A stretch of DNA of 42,559 nt from an uncultured Saprospiraceae bacterium (GTDB lineage: Bacteria > Bacteroidota > Bacteroidia > Chitinophagales > Saprospiraceae), in the NCBI GenBank assembly GCA_937923485.1, contig CALDUE010000079.1, positions 1 to 42,559 on the forward strand, in the 5' to 3' direction. Both the position numbers and the translations under genes were made by a program. Shown one piece after another: positions 33,494 to 42,371 of the stretch; within the stretch, counting starts at the first letter, position 1; each line of letters starts with the position of its first letter. The notes below the pieces were generated by a model. That model saw only the letters and a program-made list of their open reading frames with translations. It was not told the origin of the DNA and did no database searches.

Positions 33494-34684
33494 ATGCCAT
33501 TACTTAGCCTTAAGCAATTTGTTGTCCTGAGTACAATGCTACTCTGCAGCGCAACAAGCTTGCTACAAGCCCAGTTGGCCTATCAAGGGGTGCTGGATGG
33601 AATCTATCCAATGCGCTTGGTGATTGAAGAATCAAATCCAACGGCGACCTTGAGTATTAGCTCGGCAAGCACACAGATAAAGTTCATTGGCGGCTGCGAC
33701 CTCGGAGATTGTAAATATCGTGGAGTAGATACCAGCCTGGCGCTTGTCTTTGAACGCACAGCGCAAAGCATCGAGGGACGCATGCAAAATGGGGAGGGCG
33801 CCTCGAAGGGATTCGCCCTTGAACAGGTAGCAATTGAAAGCCCTTTCGCGACTGGTTGTAGCAATACCTTTTGGCTAAGGAGTTATGAAGACGCGGATGA
33901 AAAGCACCAATTGACCTTGGCCACCCTTCCGGGAAAACAAGTGAAAGGGTCTTTCTACTTGGCAGAGCTCGGGACAGGTTTTAGCGTAAGCGGAACCCTC
34001 GAAAATGGAATCCTAAACCTTAGCCTTGAAGGCTCCGCCAATAAAAAAGTAGGAACCATCAATGGCATCATCGGCAATCTAAATAACGCAGCTGGAGTAG
34101 CAATGATCTTAAATCTAGAGGGATCTGAAACAACCATCGAGTTAGCACTTTCCGAAGAGATGAGCCTAAATTGTATGGAGGTCGAGGGTCGATTGGACAT
34201 GGTGCATCCAGTGCTTGAGGGGACGGCTTATTCATCTCTTCCAAGCAAGCTTTGGAAATCCATGCTCAGCGAACAAGATGGCTATGCGCATGCTTGGTTT
34301 GAGCCAACACTCTTCAATGCGTACATGCTCAGTGGTTGGATGCACCTTGAAGGACCATCTGGTCGGACGAGTAAATCTATCAATCTGTTGCGCGACAAAA
34401 AGCACTCGTTCAAGCAAGGCAAATTGCTCGGCAGCAAGCGCTCAAAAAATGAACTTACCGAACGTTATAAAGAACGGGCTATCGCTCAGCATCCGCTGCA
34501 TGCAGATGAAGACTTTCAGGATTGGGCCAAGGACTTAGACTTCTCGGAACACACCTTTACCACTGAAGGAATGACCCTATCGAGCGAACGCGACCCCGTC
34601 TACGGTCAGTTGCAAGTGATCGTTCCATGGCGCGAATTACCTAAAAACGAAGCCCTTCCAACTTGGCTGACTCACAGCAACTAA
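33494..34684 (+). CDS. Unrecognised secreted protein within the Bat operon
   Basis: This 396-residue protein has a signal peptide (cleavage probably after LLQA, about residue 26). The mature part starts LAYQGVLDGIYPMRLVIEES and looks beta-rich, with repeating strands (STQIKFIGGCDLGDCKYRG, then SIEGRMQNGEG, KVGTINGIIGNLNNAAG). This resembles small beta-sandwich or barrel-like secreted domains. Four cysteines (two in GGCDLGDC) could form disulfides. I recognise no family. It sits between moxR and the DUF58 gene, with the DUF58 start 3 bases after its stop, so it is co-expressed with the Bat system. It lacks a lipobox and a membrane anchor. Confidence 0.72.
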   Translation: MPLLSLKQFVVLSTMLLCSATSLLQAQLAYQGVLDGIYPMRLVIEESNPTATLSISSASTQIKFIGGCDLGDCKYRGVDTSLALVFERTAQSIEGRMQNGEGASKGFALEQVAIESPFATGCSNTFWLRSYEDADEKHQLTLATLPGKQVKGSFYLAELGTGFSVSGTLENGILNLSLEGSANKKVGTINGIIGNLNNAAGVAMILNLEGSETTIELALSEEMSLNCMEVEGRLDMVHPVLEGTAYSSLPSKLWKSMLSEQDGYAHAWFEPTLFNAYMLSGWMHLEGPSGRTSKSINLLRDKKHSFKQGKLLGSKRSKNELTERYKERAIAQHPLHADEDFQDWAKDLDFSEHTFTTEGMTLSSERDPVYGQLQVIVPWRELPKNEALPTWLTHSN

Positions 34685-34687
34685 ACC

Positions 34688-35572
34688 ATGACTTCTACTG
34701 AACTCGCCAAGTTTGTTCGTCAGATTGAGCTAAAGACCCGCGGTCTTTCTAGCCAAGTCTTTTCGGGTGAATACCACGCTGCGTTTAAAGGACGAGGCAT
34801 GTCGTTTAGTGAGGTCCGCACATATCAACCTGGTGATGATGTGCGCGACATAGATTGGAATGTGACTGCGCGTACTGGCGAACCGCACATCAAAATTTTT
34901 GAAGAGGAACGTGAGCTATCTGTCTTGATGATGGTAGACCTTACTTCTTCGATGCTCTTCGGTACCCGTGGACAAACGAAGCGCAGACTCGCTACCGAAT
35001 TGGCCGCCGTTATCGGCAGCTCGGCACTCAACAACAACGACAAAGTGGGCGCTATCCTTTATGGCACTGGCGAACCCTTCTACGTCCCTCCAAAAAAAGG
35101 CTTTCAGCACATCCTTCGCATCGTACGGGAGCTAGGCATTGAGAAAGCGCAGGCGGGAGAGGCTCGCTTTGCGGAGGCCCTGCAATTTGCCAATAATGTG
35201 ACGCGCCGACGCGCGATCATGTTTGTGATTGGTGACTTTTTGCAGCAAGGCGACTACACCGTTCCGCTTCGTGTAGCAGCTCGTCGACATGACCTCATTG
35301 GATTGCAACTCGTTGATCCCTTTGAAAAAGAGTTGCCCGATGTCGGACTGCTTCCAATCAAGGACTTGGAGACTGGAAAGTCTTCGATCTGCGATACTTC
35401 AAATACGAAAACGAGAGCACGCCACCAATCTTACTACGAAAACGAGCGCGCACAGGCGGTGCAGCAGTTTAGAACAGCAGGAGCACAAATGTTAGAGCTC
35501 TCGACTGGACAAGACTACATCCCGCTATTGATCAATTTCTTCAAATCACGTCACAAACGAATGGGTCGATGA
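34688..35572 (+). CDS. DUF58 domain protein (vWA-like) of the Bat operon
   Basis: This 294-residue soluble protein has the DUF58 signature RTYQPGDDVRDIDWNVTART (about 44-63), followed by EPHIKIFEEERELSVLMMVD. A vWA-like metal-binding segment DLTSS (84-88) replaces the usual DxSxS with Thr in the third position. DUF58 proteins are regular companions of MoxR ATPases. The gene begins 3 bases after the secreted unknown and overlaps the next gene by ATGA. Mature function: likely a soluble adaptor between MoxR and the membrane vWA proteins, an inference. Confidence 0.9.
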   Translation: MTSTELAKFVRQIELKTRGLSSQVFSGEYHAAFKGRGMSFSEVRTYQPGDDVRDIDWNVTARTGEPHIKIFEEERELSVLMMVDLTSSMLFGTRGQTKRRLATELAAVIGSSALNNNDKVGAILYGTGEPFYVPPKKGFQHILRIVRELGIEKAQAGEARFAEALQFANNVTRRRAIMFVIGDFLQQGDYTVPLRVAARRHDLIGLQLVDPFEKELPDVGLLPIKDLETGKSSICDTSNTKTRARHQSYYENERAQAVQQFRTAGAQMLELSTGQDYIPLLINFFKSRHKRMGR

Positions 35573-36495
35573 GCAAAAGAATGATCCATATATTCCTGCT
35601 TGTACTCGTTGGCTTACTGAGCTTTACGAGCATACAAACACATGCGCAAGTCCGCGTCAAGGCACGTCTTGATTCAGCGATCATGTTGCTCGGTGATCCC
35701 AATCGGGTGGTGGTTAGCCTTGATGGTTTTTCAGGCAATGCCAGCGTAGATTGGTCTGTCTTAGATACCGTTGATGAGCTGACGATTATTGGTGATCCGA
35801 CCACTGCGAAGCAAGGGAATCAGATGCAGTTTGCGCTACCGTTCTCGGTCTATGACAGCGTCGGATTATTGTTGCCGAGCTTCCCCGTCTATTTGCAAAA
35901 CGAGACCTTGTACACCAATGATCTCGCCCTTCTGGTAGACTTCCCGCGACGCGATAGCACCTTGAATCCTTACCGTACAATTCGCACGGAGTCTGCTACG
36001 CTGGCGGACTATAAAGCTTGGATCATTGCCTTCGTTTTGGCTCTTGCCTTCATAGCTATACTGCTGTACCTCTTCTACTTCCGTAAAACAGAACCAGCAC
36101 CACCGCCACCACCACCAATCCCTGATCCTGCACACGTCATTGCGTTTAGGTCACTCGAGAAATTGCGCGGCCAGGTTGCGTTGGAAGACAAAGATTACTA
36201 CTCTGCGCTCGATCAAATCTTGCGTGGCTACCTTGAAAATCGCTACGATATTCCTGCCCTAGAACGTACAAGTTCTGAAGTGGTGAGTTTACTTCGAAAC
36301 GAAGGGATTCCAGACAGCGATGAACTGCGCGATCTACTCAGTCAGGTAGACATGGTAAAGTTTGCCAAGGCTGAATTGCCACAAGAACGCCGTGCATCTG
36401 GCTGGGATCGCGTTCGAGATTTCGTAGATCGCACCAAGCGCCTCGCTCCTCCACCCCAGCCTCCTTCACCCGAAAATCCAGTTGCCGATGTCTAG
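35569..36495 (+). CDS. DUF4381-like membrane protein of the Bat operon
   Basis: This 308-residue protein has a signal peptide (to about residue 27), a periplasmic part and one membrane helix (about 145-168), then a Pro-rich linker (PAPPPPPPIPDP). The cytoplasmic helical domain has YYSALDQILRGYLENRYDIP and ALERTSSEVVSLLR, typical of DUF4381-type proteins in MoxR/vWA operons. Such proteins are thought to assemble with BatA/BatB in the membrane. It overlaps DUF58 by ATGA and the next gene (BatA) by 8 bases. The domain call is by motif recall. Confidence 0.8.
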   Translation: MSKRMIHIFLLVLVGLLSFTSIQTHAQVRVKARLDSAIMLLGDPNRVVVSLDGFSGNASVDWSVLDTVDELTIIGDPTTAKQGNQMQFALPFSVYDSVGLLLPSFPVYLQNETLYTNDLALLVDFPRRDSTLNPYRTIRTESATLADYKAWIIAFVLALAFIAILLYLFYFRKTEPAPPPPPPIPDPAHVIAFRSLEKLRGQVALEDKDYYSALDQILRGYLENRYDIPALERTSSEVVSLLRNEGIPDSDELRDLLSQVDMVKFAKAELPQERRASGWDRVRDFVDRTKRLAPPPQPPSPENPVADV

Positions 36496-37483
36496 TGGAT
36501 TTGTCTTCGAGGATCCGTGGTGGTTTTTGCTCTTGCCGCTACTTGCCTTTTTTTGGTGGTGGCTACAGCGAAAGAACCGCATCGCGAAAGCACAGTTTTC
36601 CGTGCCGAGTATGGAATCTCTACGCACTTATGGTTCGTGGCGGGTACTCGCCTATCGCATTAGCCAAGGATTACTGGCGCTAGCAACACTTTTGGCCATT
36701 ACGGCATTGGCAAGACCGCAAGAACAATTTGTAGAACGCGACGAAGAAGCCGAAGGGATTGACATCTTTTTGGTGATGGATGTCTCGACAAGTATGCTTG
36801 CGAGAGACTTTACACCTGACCGCTTAGAGGCGAGTAAGGCGGTGGCGCAGCAGTTTGTGGCTAATCGTCCGTTTGACCAAATTGGCTTAGCAGCTTTTGC
36901 GGGTGAATCGTTTACGCAAACGCCGCTCACCCTCGATCATGCTATCGTCCAGACGATGCTTGGTGAGCTTCGGGCAGGTCTGCTTGAAGACGGAACGGCC
37001 ATGGGCATGGGCTTGGCCTCTGCCATCAATCGCCTTAAAGATTCAGAAGCTCCAAGTAAAGTGGTGATCCTTCTTACTGATGGGGTGAACAACTCTGGCT
37101 ACATCGATCCTCAAACGGCGGCTGGACTTGCTGAGGAATTTGGAATCCGCGTGTATACCATCGGAGTGGGTTCTAATGGTCAGGCCTTGAGTCCGATTCG
37201 CTACAACGACAATACTGTGCGTATGCAGTATGTACAGGTGCGCATTGATGAGGCCTTACTAAGAGACATTGCTGCTAAAACAGGCGGCAAATATTTCCGA
37301 GCGACAAACAACGAAAGCCTAGCTGCGATTTACGCTGAGATTGATCGCCTCGAGAAGCGCCCAGTCAAAGTGAGCGTTAGCCAACGGTTCAACGATCTAT
37401 TTCCATGGGTACTTGGAACGGCCTTACTGTTTGCTTTGGTAGCTGGTATCGTTCGCATTTTCTTCATCCCACGACTCGTCTAA
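36488..37483 (+). CDS. batA: BatA-type vWA membrane protein
   Basis: From ATG 36488 (a TTG six bases earlier is possible) the protein has 331 residues. Two N-terminal membrane helices (about 9-26 and 53-75) are followed by a vWA domain and a C-terminal helix (about 308-328). The MIDAS motif is intact: MDVSTS (Asp98, Ser100, Ser102), with further ligands in DGTAMGMGLA and LLTDGVNN. BatA in the Bat (Bacteroides aerotolerance) system is a membrane vWA protein acting with BatB to BatE. The start overlaps the previous gene by 8 bases. BatB starts 3 bases after its stop. Confidence 0.92.
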   Translation: MSSGFVFEDPWWFLLLPLLAFFWWWLQRKNRIAKAQFSVPSMESLRTYGSWRVLAYRISQGLLALATLLAITALARPQEQFVERDEEAEGIDIFLVMDVSTSMLARDFTPDRLEASKAVAQQFVANRPFDQIGLAAFAGESFTQTPLTLDHAIVQTMLGELRAGLLEDGTAMGMGLASAINRLKDSEAPSKVVILLTDGVNNSGYIDPQTAAGLAEEFGIRVYTIGVGSNGQALSPIRYNDNTVRMQYVQVRIDEALLRDIAAKTGGKYFRATNNESLAAIYAEIDRLEKRPVKVSVSQRFNDLFPWVLGTALLFALVAGIVRIFFIPRLV

Positions 37484-37486
37484 TCC

Positions 37487-38569
37487 ATGTTGAGATTCGC
37501 CCAAATAGAATGGCTTTATCTGCTTCCTGTGCTGGCACTGCTGGCCGTGGTGGTGGTATGGCGTTGGGGTCAGCTTTCGCAAAAACGAGCATTGCTTGCG
37601 GATGCAGGACTGCTCGATGACCTTACGGGGGGCATGTCTTTCAGCTTCCGCAAAACACGGTGGCTACTCGGATTAGGAGCGTTAGCTTGTTGGGCTATCG
37701 CCTTGGCCAATCCGCAATGGGGAACGCGCTCGCGCATTGCCGAAGTGCAGAGCACCGAGGTGGTTATCGCGCTAGACATCTCAGAGAGTATGCTTACTCA
37801 AGATGTGCGACCAAGCCGTCTCGACCGAGCTAAAAACTTTCTACTCGACCTCACCAATGCTATGGATGGCGAGCAGGTAGGCTTGGTACTTTTTGCCGGA
37901 CAGGCCTATTTGCAGATGCCGCTCACGACCGATTATGGTGCAGCGCAACTGCTCATTCGTTCGGCGAATCCTTCGCAAGCACCTACGCAGGGAACAAACT
38001 TCTCTGCGGCCATCTCGCTCTCAAGACAGCTACTCCAACCTCAAGACAATGAACTCAAAGCTGTGCGTCGCATCGTCGTGCTCGTCAGTGATGGTGAAAA
38101 CCACGAAGAGCTAGCAGAAGAGACACTCCGTGAGGGAGTATCCGAAGGACTAAAGCTCTATGCCGTTGGCGTAGGTACCGAAGCTGGAGGAAATATTCCT
38201 GCCATCAATGGCGGGCGCAACGCCTATAAACGTGGACCGAATGGAGGCCCGATACTAAGTAAGTTCGATCCTGCTGCTATGCAAGCACTTGCTTTGGCAG
38301 GAGAAGGGCGTTACTTCGATTTGAGTAAGAATGCGCTTGGGGTGGCCAACACCATCGCCGAGGCGATTGCAGAAGGTCCAAGCAGTACTGTAGGCGAAGA
38401 GGTTTTCTTAGAATCAGCGAGCTATTACCAAGTATTTCTTGGTCTCGGGATTCTTCTCTGGTTGGCTGCATGGTGGGCAGGCGTAAAGCTCTATCCTAAG
38501 CAAGAAGACACTGAAGTTGAAGCTGTTGAACTAGAACCATCCACCGAAACGTTAAGTCCAGTAGCATGA
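37487..38569 (+). CDS. batB: BatB-type vWA membrane protein
   Basis: This 360-residue protein is a paralogue of BatA in the same arrangement: two N-terminal membrane helices (about 8-27 and 59-75), then vWA with intact MIDAS ALDISES (Asp97, Ser99, Ser101). It continues with QGTNFSAAISL and VLVSDGENHEE, and has a C-terminal helix (about 312-330). Known Bat systems pair BatA and BatB in a complex, with BatC bound to BatB. It overlaps BatC by ATGA. Near matches of the dispersed DNA word lie at about 37573 and 37649. Confidence 0.92.
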   Translation: MLRFAQIEWLYLLPVLALLAVVVVWRWGQLSQKRALLADAGLLDDLTGGMSFSFRKTRWLLGLGALACWAIALANPQWGTRSRIAEVQSTEVVIALDISESMLTQDVRPSRLDRAKNFLLDLTNAMDGEQVGLVLFAGQAYLQMPLTTDYGAAQLLIRSANPSQAPTQGTNFSAAISLSRQLLQPQDNELKAVRRIVVLVSDGENHEELAEETLREGVSEGLKLYAVGVGTEAGGNIPAINGGRNAYKRGPNGGPILSKFDPAAMQALALAGEGRYFDLSKNALGVANTIAEAIAEGPSSTVGEEVFLESASYYQVFLGLGILLWLAAWWAGVKLYPKQEDTEVEAVELEPSTETLSPVA

Positions 38570-39423
38570 GTTACTTGAATAACATATCGTCGATTTCGAG
38601 AGCTTGTTTGGCATTGCTTCTAATGCTGGTTTTGGCGAAAGCCCAATGCGTAGCTCAAGGATTCACGCAAAACGGGACTGGAACTGCCCAAAACTCCGTG
38701 CAAGAACCTGCACCCGTTACTGCACAAGCAACACAAAAAGGCTCAGCACATGAGTATCTGCGCGCAGGCGACAAGGCTTTCCAACGAGGTGATTTTGCCC
38801 AAGCCGAACTCGAATACCGTCGTGCTTCGGAAACGGATCCTAATTTTAAATCGCTTTACAACCTTGGCGTCAGCCTCGCCAAGCAGGATCGTGGCGAGGA
38901 AGCAGCCGAGCAATTTGAACGTGCGAAGCGCTATGCCGATGCACAAGATGAAGTAGTTGATGCGAGTTACAACGCGGGCAATGCGCACTTGCAACAAGAA
39001 GACTTGAAGAAAAGTATCCAGCAATATGTGGATGCACTTCGCGCCAATCCGGAGGATGTGGAGGCCAAGCAAAACCTCGCGGAGGCTATTCGAATGGTGC
39101 GCCGCCAGCAGCCTCCACCCGAGCAACAACAGCAGCAGGAATCGGACGAAAACCAAGAAGGTGAAGAGTCTGAGGAGCAGCAGCAACAGCAGCCTCAAGA
39201 GCCTAGCGAAGGTGAGCCGGAAGAAGAGCCGCAACCTTCAGAAGGAGAGGAGTCTGAAGACCCATCTGAAGAAGAAGGCGAAGGTGAACCAGGCGAGCCT
39301 GTTGATGTAGATCGCGAAGAAGCTGAACGCCTGCTTAAGTTAGCTAGCGATCAGGAAAAGAAAACGCAAGAGAAAGTACGCCTTGGCGAACAGACGCGTC
39401 AGAAACCAGAAAAAGATTGGTAA
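38566..39423 (+). CDS. batC: BatC-type TPR protein
   Basis: This 285-residue protein has an N-terminal signal or anchor (about 10-27). TPR repeats follow (about 60-175, such as LRAGDKAFQRGDFAQAELEYRRA, read in parts, and KSLYNLGVSLAKQ). A long Gln/Glu-rich low-complexity tail spans about 181-250 and a basic end completes it. This layout is typical of BatC, a periplasmic TPR partner of BatB. It overlaps BatB by ATGA and the next gene by TAATG. The acidic tail is compositionally biased and its antisense strand is spuriously open. A copy of the DNA word lies in its signal region (38629-38642). Confidence 0.9.
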   Translation: MSYLNNISSISRACLALLLMLVLAKAQCVAQGFTQNGTGTAQNSVQEPAPVTAQATQKGSAHEYLRAGDKAFQRGDFAQAELEYRRASETDPNFKSLYNLGVSLAKQDRGEEAAEQFERAKRYADAQDEVVDASYNAGNAHLQQEDLKKSIQQYVDALRANPEDVEAKQNLAEAIRMVRRQQPPPEQQQQQESDENQEGEESEEQQQQQPQEPSEGEPEEEPQPSEGEESEDPSEEEGEGEPGEPVDVDREEAERLLKLASDQEKKTQEKVRLGEQTRQKPEKDW

Positions 39424-39890
39424 TGAATTGGACTAGGCTATTTACTATCACCGCTCTGTTTCTACTCACCATAGCTACTGCCCAAGCGCAGACGGTAACC
39501 GCGACTTTATCCAATACGGACACCGTTCGGCAAGGCGAAGTACTGCAACTCATCTTCCGATTTGAGAACGTGGAAGCCAACACTTTTGAGCTACCTGAAC
39601 TTGTTGGTCTGACCCCTTATGGCGGTCCGAGTCGCCAATCGAGTATGACGATCATGAATGGGGAACGTACTTCTTCGAGTGCTTACGTGTACCGAGTAAT
39701 TGCAGAACAGCCGGGGCTCGCTTATGTGCCTTCGATATCTGTGATGCATGAGGATGAAGAATTGAAAACGGAACCTTTGCAGGTTTTCATAACAGAAGAT
39801 GCGGAGTACGTTCCGATGCAGCAGCAAGGTGAGCAGCAACGTGAAGCCGTTCAACCGAAGAAGCGAAAGCGACCTACAGTAAAAATGTAA
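39423..39890 (+). CDS. Short free-standing BatD-like N-terminal domain protein
   Basis: From ATG 39423 (TAATG overlap with BatC) the protein has 155 residues: signal peptide (to about residue 21), one beta-sandwich-like domain and a basic tail (VQPKKRKRPTVKM). The domain resembles the first domain of BatD. VTATLSNTDTVRQGEVLQLIFRFEN parallels FRASVSQQSVDQGGTFRLVYELKN, and SMTIMNGERTSSSAYVYRV parallels TTIINGQVSRSIRISYDL. It appears to be a duplicated first domain kept as a separate secreted protein directly before batD. It has no membrane anchor. Function unknown. Confidence 0.78.
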   Translation: MNWTRLFTITALFLLTIATAQAQTVTATLSNTDTVRQGEVLQLIFRFENVEANTFELPELVGLTPYGGPSRQSSMTIMNGERTSSSAYVYRVIAEQPGLAYVPSISVMHEDEELKTEPLQVFITEDAEYVPMQQQGEQQREAVQPKKRKRPTVKM

Positions 39891-39917
39891 GTTGCTTCAA
39901 TAGCTGATTACCTTCGC

Positions 39918-41612
39918 ATGGTGAGAACTCTCTTTGTCCTACTCTTTAGCTCTTTGTCGATCCTCGTGCTCAATGCGCAGGGGGAATTTCGTGCATCGGT
40001 GAGTCAGCAGTCTGTGGATCAAGGCGGCACGTTTCGGCTAGTCTATGAGTTGAAGAACATGGCGGCGCAGAATTTCACGCCGCCAGATTTCAAAAATTTC
40101 GAGGTGCTTTCTGGTCCGAATCAAGGTTCGAACACGACCATCATCAATGGACAAGTAAGTCGCTCTATTCGGATTAGTTATGATCTGCTTGCGCCAAAAC
40201 CAGGCAAATTTATCATTGAGCCTGCTGAGGTACTCGTCAACAACAAGCAGGTAAAATCCAATGTGGTCACGCTTAAGGTTAATGCTATAGATCAGACCTT
40301 GCTCGCAAAAGGATTGAATGGTGAAGCAGAGGTGCAAGTTCGCCTAAACGTTGCGAAAGACACGGTCTATGTCGGTGAAGAATTGCGTCTTGAGGTAGAG
40401 TTAATCAATCGGGTTGATTTCCGAACCTACAGTTTGGTGAGAGCCTTAAGCACAGATGGAATTCGTACGGAAGACTTGCGCAATTATAGTCTTAATGAGC
40501 GGAAGATTAAGATCGACGATACGCCTTATTCTGCGCGTACAATTCAAGCGCTGAGCCTCTTTCCGAATAAGCCGGGTACGTACACGATCGGGCCGATCAT
40601 AGTACGCGCCAACGTGTTTGAAGGGGAACCATCTCGGTCGAGGGGTTTCTTCTTTTCGCCGGCTACTCGACCAGTGGATGCTACCTCAAATTTAATAGAA
40701 CTCACTGTTCTTCCGCTGCCTCTCCCTGAAGCTGAAGGCTTTACTGGGGCGGTTGGGAAATGGCGATTTCAAGGTCAGTACGATCAGATTTCAAACATGA
40801 CGACTGCGGATGCGTTGACGTTCAAGTTGTTTGTCCAAGGTCAGGGAGACCCTGGTCGGCTACAGGCACCTGACTTACAGTGGCCAGATGGTTGGAGAGC
40901 TTACCCTCCTGAGACGACCACTGACCATAGCGTTGAGACAGATACAGGTTTGGTGCTAACACGCGTGTATGAATACGCCGTTGCTCCTATCAGAGGAGGC
41001 ACATTCAACCTAAGTCCTAAGGCCTCATTTTTCTCACCTGATAGCAATCGCTACTTGACTTGGCAGATGCAGCCAAGAACTATTTCTGTAACGGATGTAG
41101 GGACTACTTTTAATGAAGAAAATGCGACCGCAGGCCCGAATCTTTTAGTGGTACGCGGTACGCCAAAACCAGCTAAAGGGCTCTGGGTAGATCAAGCTTG
41201 GTTCTGGTATGTCTTTAGTGGAATGCCCCTCCTTTTGGCGCTAGCTTGGTTGGCTAAGCGCTTCGGTTCTCGACAGGATAAAGAGGCTGAGCAAGAACTG
41301 AAAGATCCTATCGCCGAGGGTAGGCGTAGGCTACAAAAAGCACGCGCTTCTATTGCTGATCCTACAGTATTTTATCAGGAAGTCCGTGAGGCCTTGCAGC
41401 AATATGCGCATGATCGATTGGATCTTCCTCCGTCGCAGCAGTCGCCGTCTGAAATTCTTTCAGCTTTCAATAAGATCAAAGACGGTGGAGCGCAGGGCCG
41501 AAAATTTATGGAAGCGAGCGCCCTCGCTGATCGAGGTTTGTATGGTGGTGGTACGGATGAAGAAGGGAGACGGACTGCGTTGGCGGAGTTGGAGCGGTTG
41601 CTAAGTGAGTAA
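39918..41612 (+). CDS. batD: BatD-type oxygen-tolerance protein
   Basis: This 564-residue protein has a signal peptide (to about residue 20). Several beta-sandwich domains follow, the first about 21-120 with FEVLSGPNQGSNTTIINGQ and the next with VYVGEELRLEVELINRVDF. A single membrane helix near 430-446 (WYVFSGMPLLLALAWLA) precedes a cytoplasmic helical tail (about 455-564). BatD is the large membrane-anchored periplasmic component of the Bat system. It starts 27 bases after the short BatD-like gene, with a TACCTTCG sequence just upstream that weakly resembles a -7 element. Its last 12 bases overlap the convergent tauE gene. The operon here lacks a recognisable BatE. Confidence 0.9.
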   Translation: MVRTLFVLLFSSLSILVLNAQGEFRASVSQQSVDQGGTFRLVYELKNMAAQNFTPPDFKNFEVLSGPNQGSNTTIINGQVSRSIRISYDLLAPKPGKFIIEPAEVLVNNKQVKSNVVTLKVNAIDQTLLAKGLNGEAEVQVRLNVAKDTVYVGEELRLEVELINRVDFRTYSLVRALSTDGIRTEDLRNYSLNERKIKIDDTPYSARTIQALSLFPNKPGTYTIGPIIVRANVFEGEPSRSRGFFFSPATRPVDATSNLIELTVLPLPLPEAEGFTGAVGKWRFQGQYDQISNMTTADALTFKLFVQGQGDPGRLQAPDLQWPDGWRAYPPETTTDHSVETDTGLVLTRVYEYAVAPIRGGTFNLSPKASFFSPDSNRYLTWQMQPRTISVTDVGTTFNEENATAGPNLLVVRGTPKPAKGLWVDQAWFWYVFSGMPLLLALAWLAKRFGSRQDKEAEQELKDPIAEGRRRLQKARASIADPTVFYQEVREALQQYAHDRLDLPPSQQSPSEILSAFNKIKDGGAQGRKFMEASALADRGLYGGGTDEEGRRTALAELERLLSE

Positions 41613-42371
41613 CACTCTGGCACAAGCCACCACAACAACAACGACCAGCACCACATACGCTACCTGATTCACCTTCGGCGAACGCACAGCAAAGCGGGTA
41701 GTAAAGAATGCCCCAATCATTTGACCTACTGCTAGCAGGATTCCGAAGGGCCAATGAACCTGTCCAGCCGCAACGAAAGCGATGAGCAAAATAGGTGTGT
41801 ATAGCAGGACCACAACGATCTTGTAGACGTTGGCTTCTGCAAGTGACATACCACCTCCGAGTACGGCAAGTCCAAGGAAAAGCGGACCGAAGCCCATCTG
41901 AATAAAGCCTCCATAAAATCCGACGGCAAGTCCGACGAGGACCATGATTGGAGTTGACCACTGTTGCTCAGTAGCTTCTTTGGAGAGCCAGCGTTTAGGT
42001 TTGATGAGGACGACGACGAGTAGCAGGACTAACAACCAGCGAAAGACTAAGCGAAACTCTTCATTGCTAACTTGAGTAGCGACTAAGCCTCCGAGAATAC
42101 CTCCTAGTCCGACAGGGATGAGTAGAATTGCTCCTCGGCGCCAGTTGATCTTTTTGTTGCGCCAGTATTCTAGAAAGGCCGTTCCTGATTGAGCGAGTGT
42201 TCCAATTCGGTTTGTACCGTTGGCAACGAGTGGTGGAAGTCCCATGGCTTCCGTAAGAATCGTGAGTGTGATCGCTGAACCGTTTCCTGCGAGCGTATTG
42301 ATAAATCCTGCGAGGGCACCTCCAGCGAGGGCCAATAAAATGATGGGCCAGCCTAGCTCTGCGACTGACAT
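41601..42371 (-). CDS. TauE/SafE-family membrane transporter
   Basis: This 256-residue protein has about eight membrane helices in two halves. It shows the family pattern GGALAGFINTLAGNGSAITL near the start and AVGFYGGFIQMGFGPLFLGL in the middle, a pseudo-repeat typical of TauE/SafE. The family exports sulfite, sulfoacetate or other small organic anions; the substrate is not predictable. Its start overlaps the end of mce by 19 bases on the same strand, so the two are translationally coupled. Its 3' end overlaps the convergent batD by 12 bases, leaving no room for a terminator between them. Confidence 0.88.
   Translation of the reverse strand: MSVAELGWPIILLALAGGALAGFINTLAGNGSAITLTILTEAMGLPPLVANGTNRIGTLAQSGTAFLEYWRNKKINWRRGAILLIPVGLGGILGGLVATQVSNEEFRLVFRWLLVLLLVVVLIKPKRWLSKEATEQQWSTPIMVLVGLAVGFYGGFIQMGFGPLFLGLAVLGGGMSLAEANVYKIVVVLLYTPILLIAFVAAGQVHWPFGILLAVGQMIGAFFTTRFAVRSPKVNQVAYVVLVVVVVVACARVLLT

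Noticed and set aside
38743-39234. Minus-strand open frame opposite batC
   Set aside because: The Gln/Glu-rich tail of BatC gives a Leu/Arg run on the other strand. No credible protein features.
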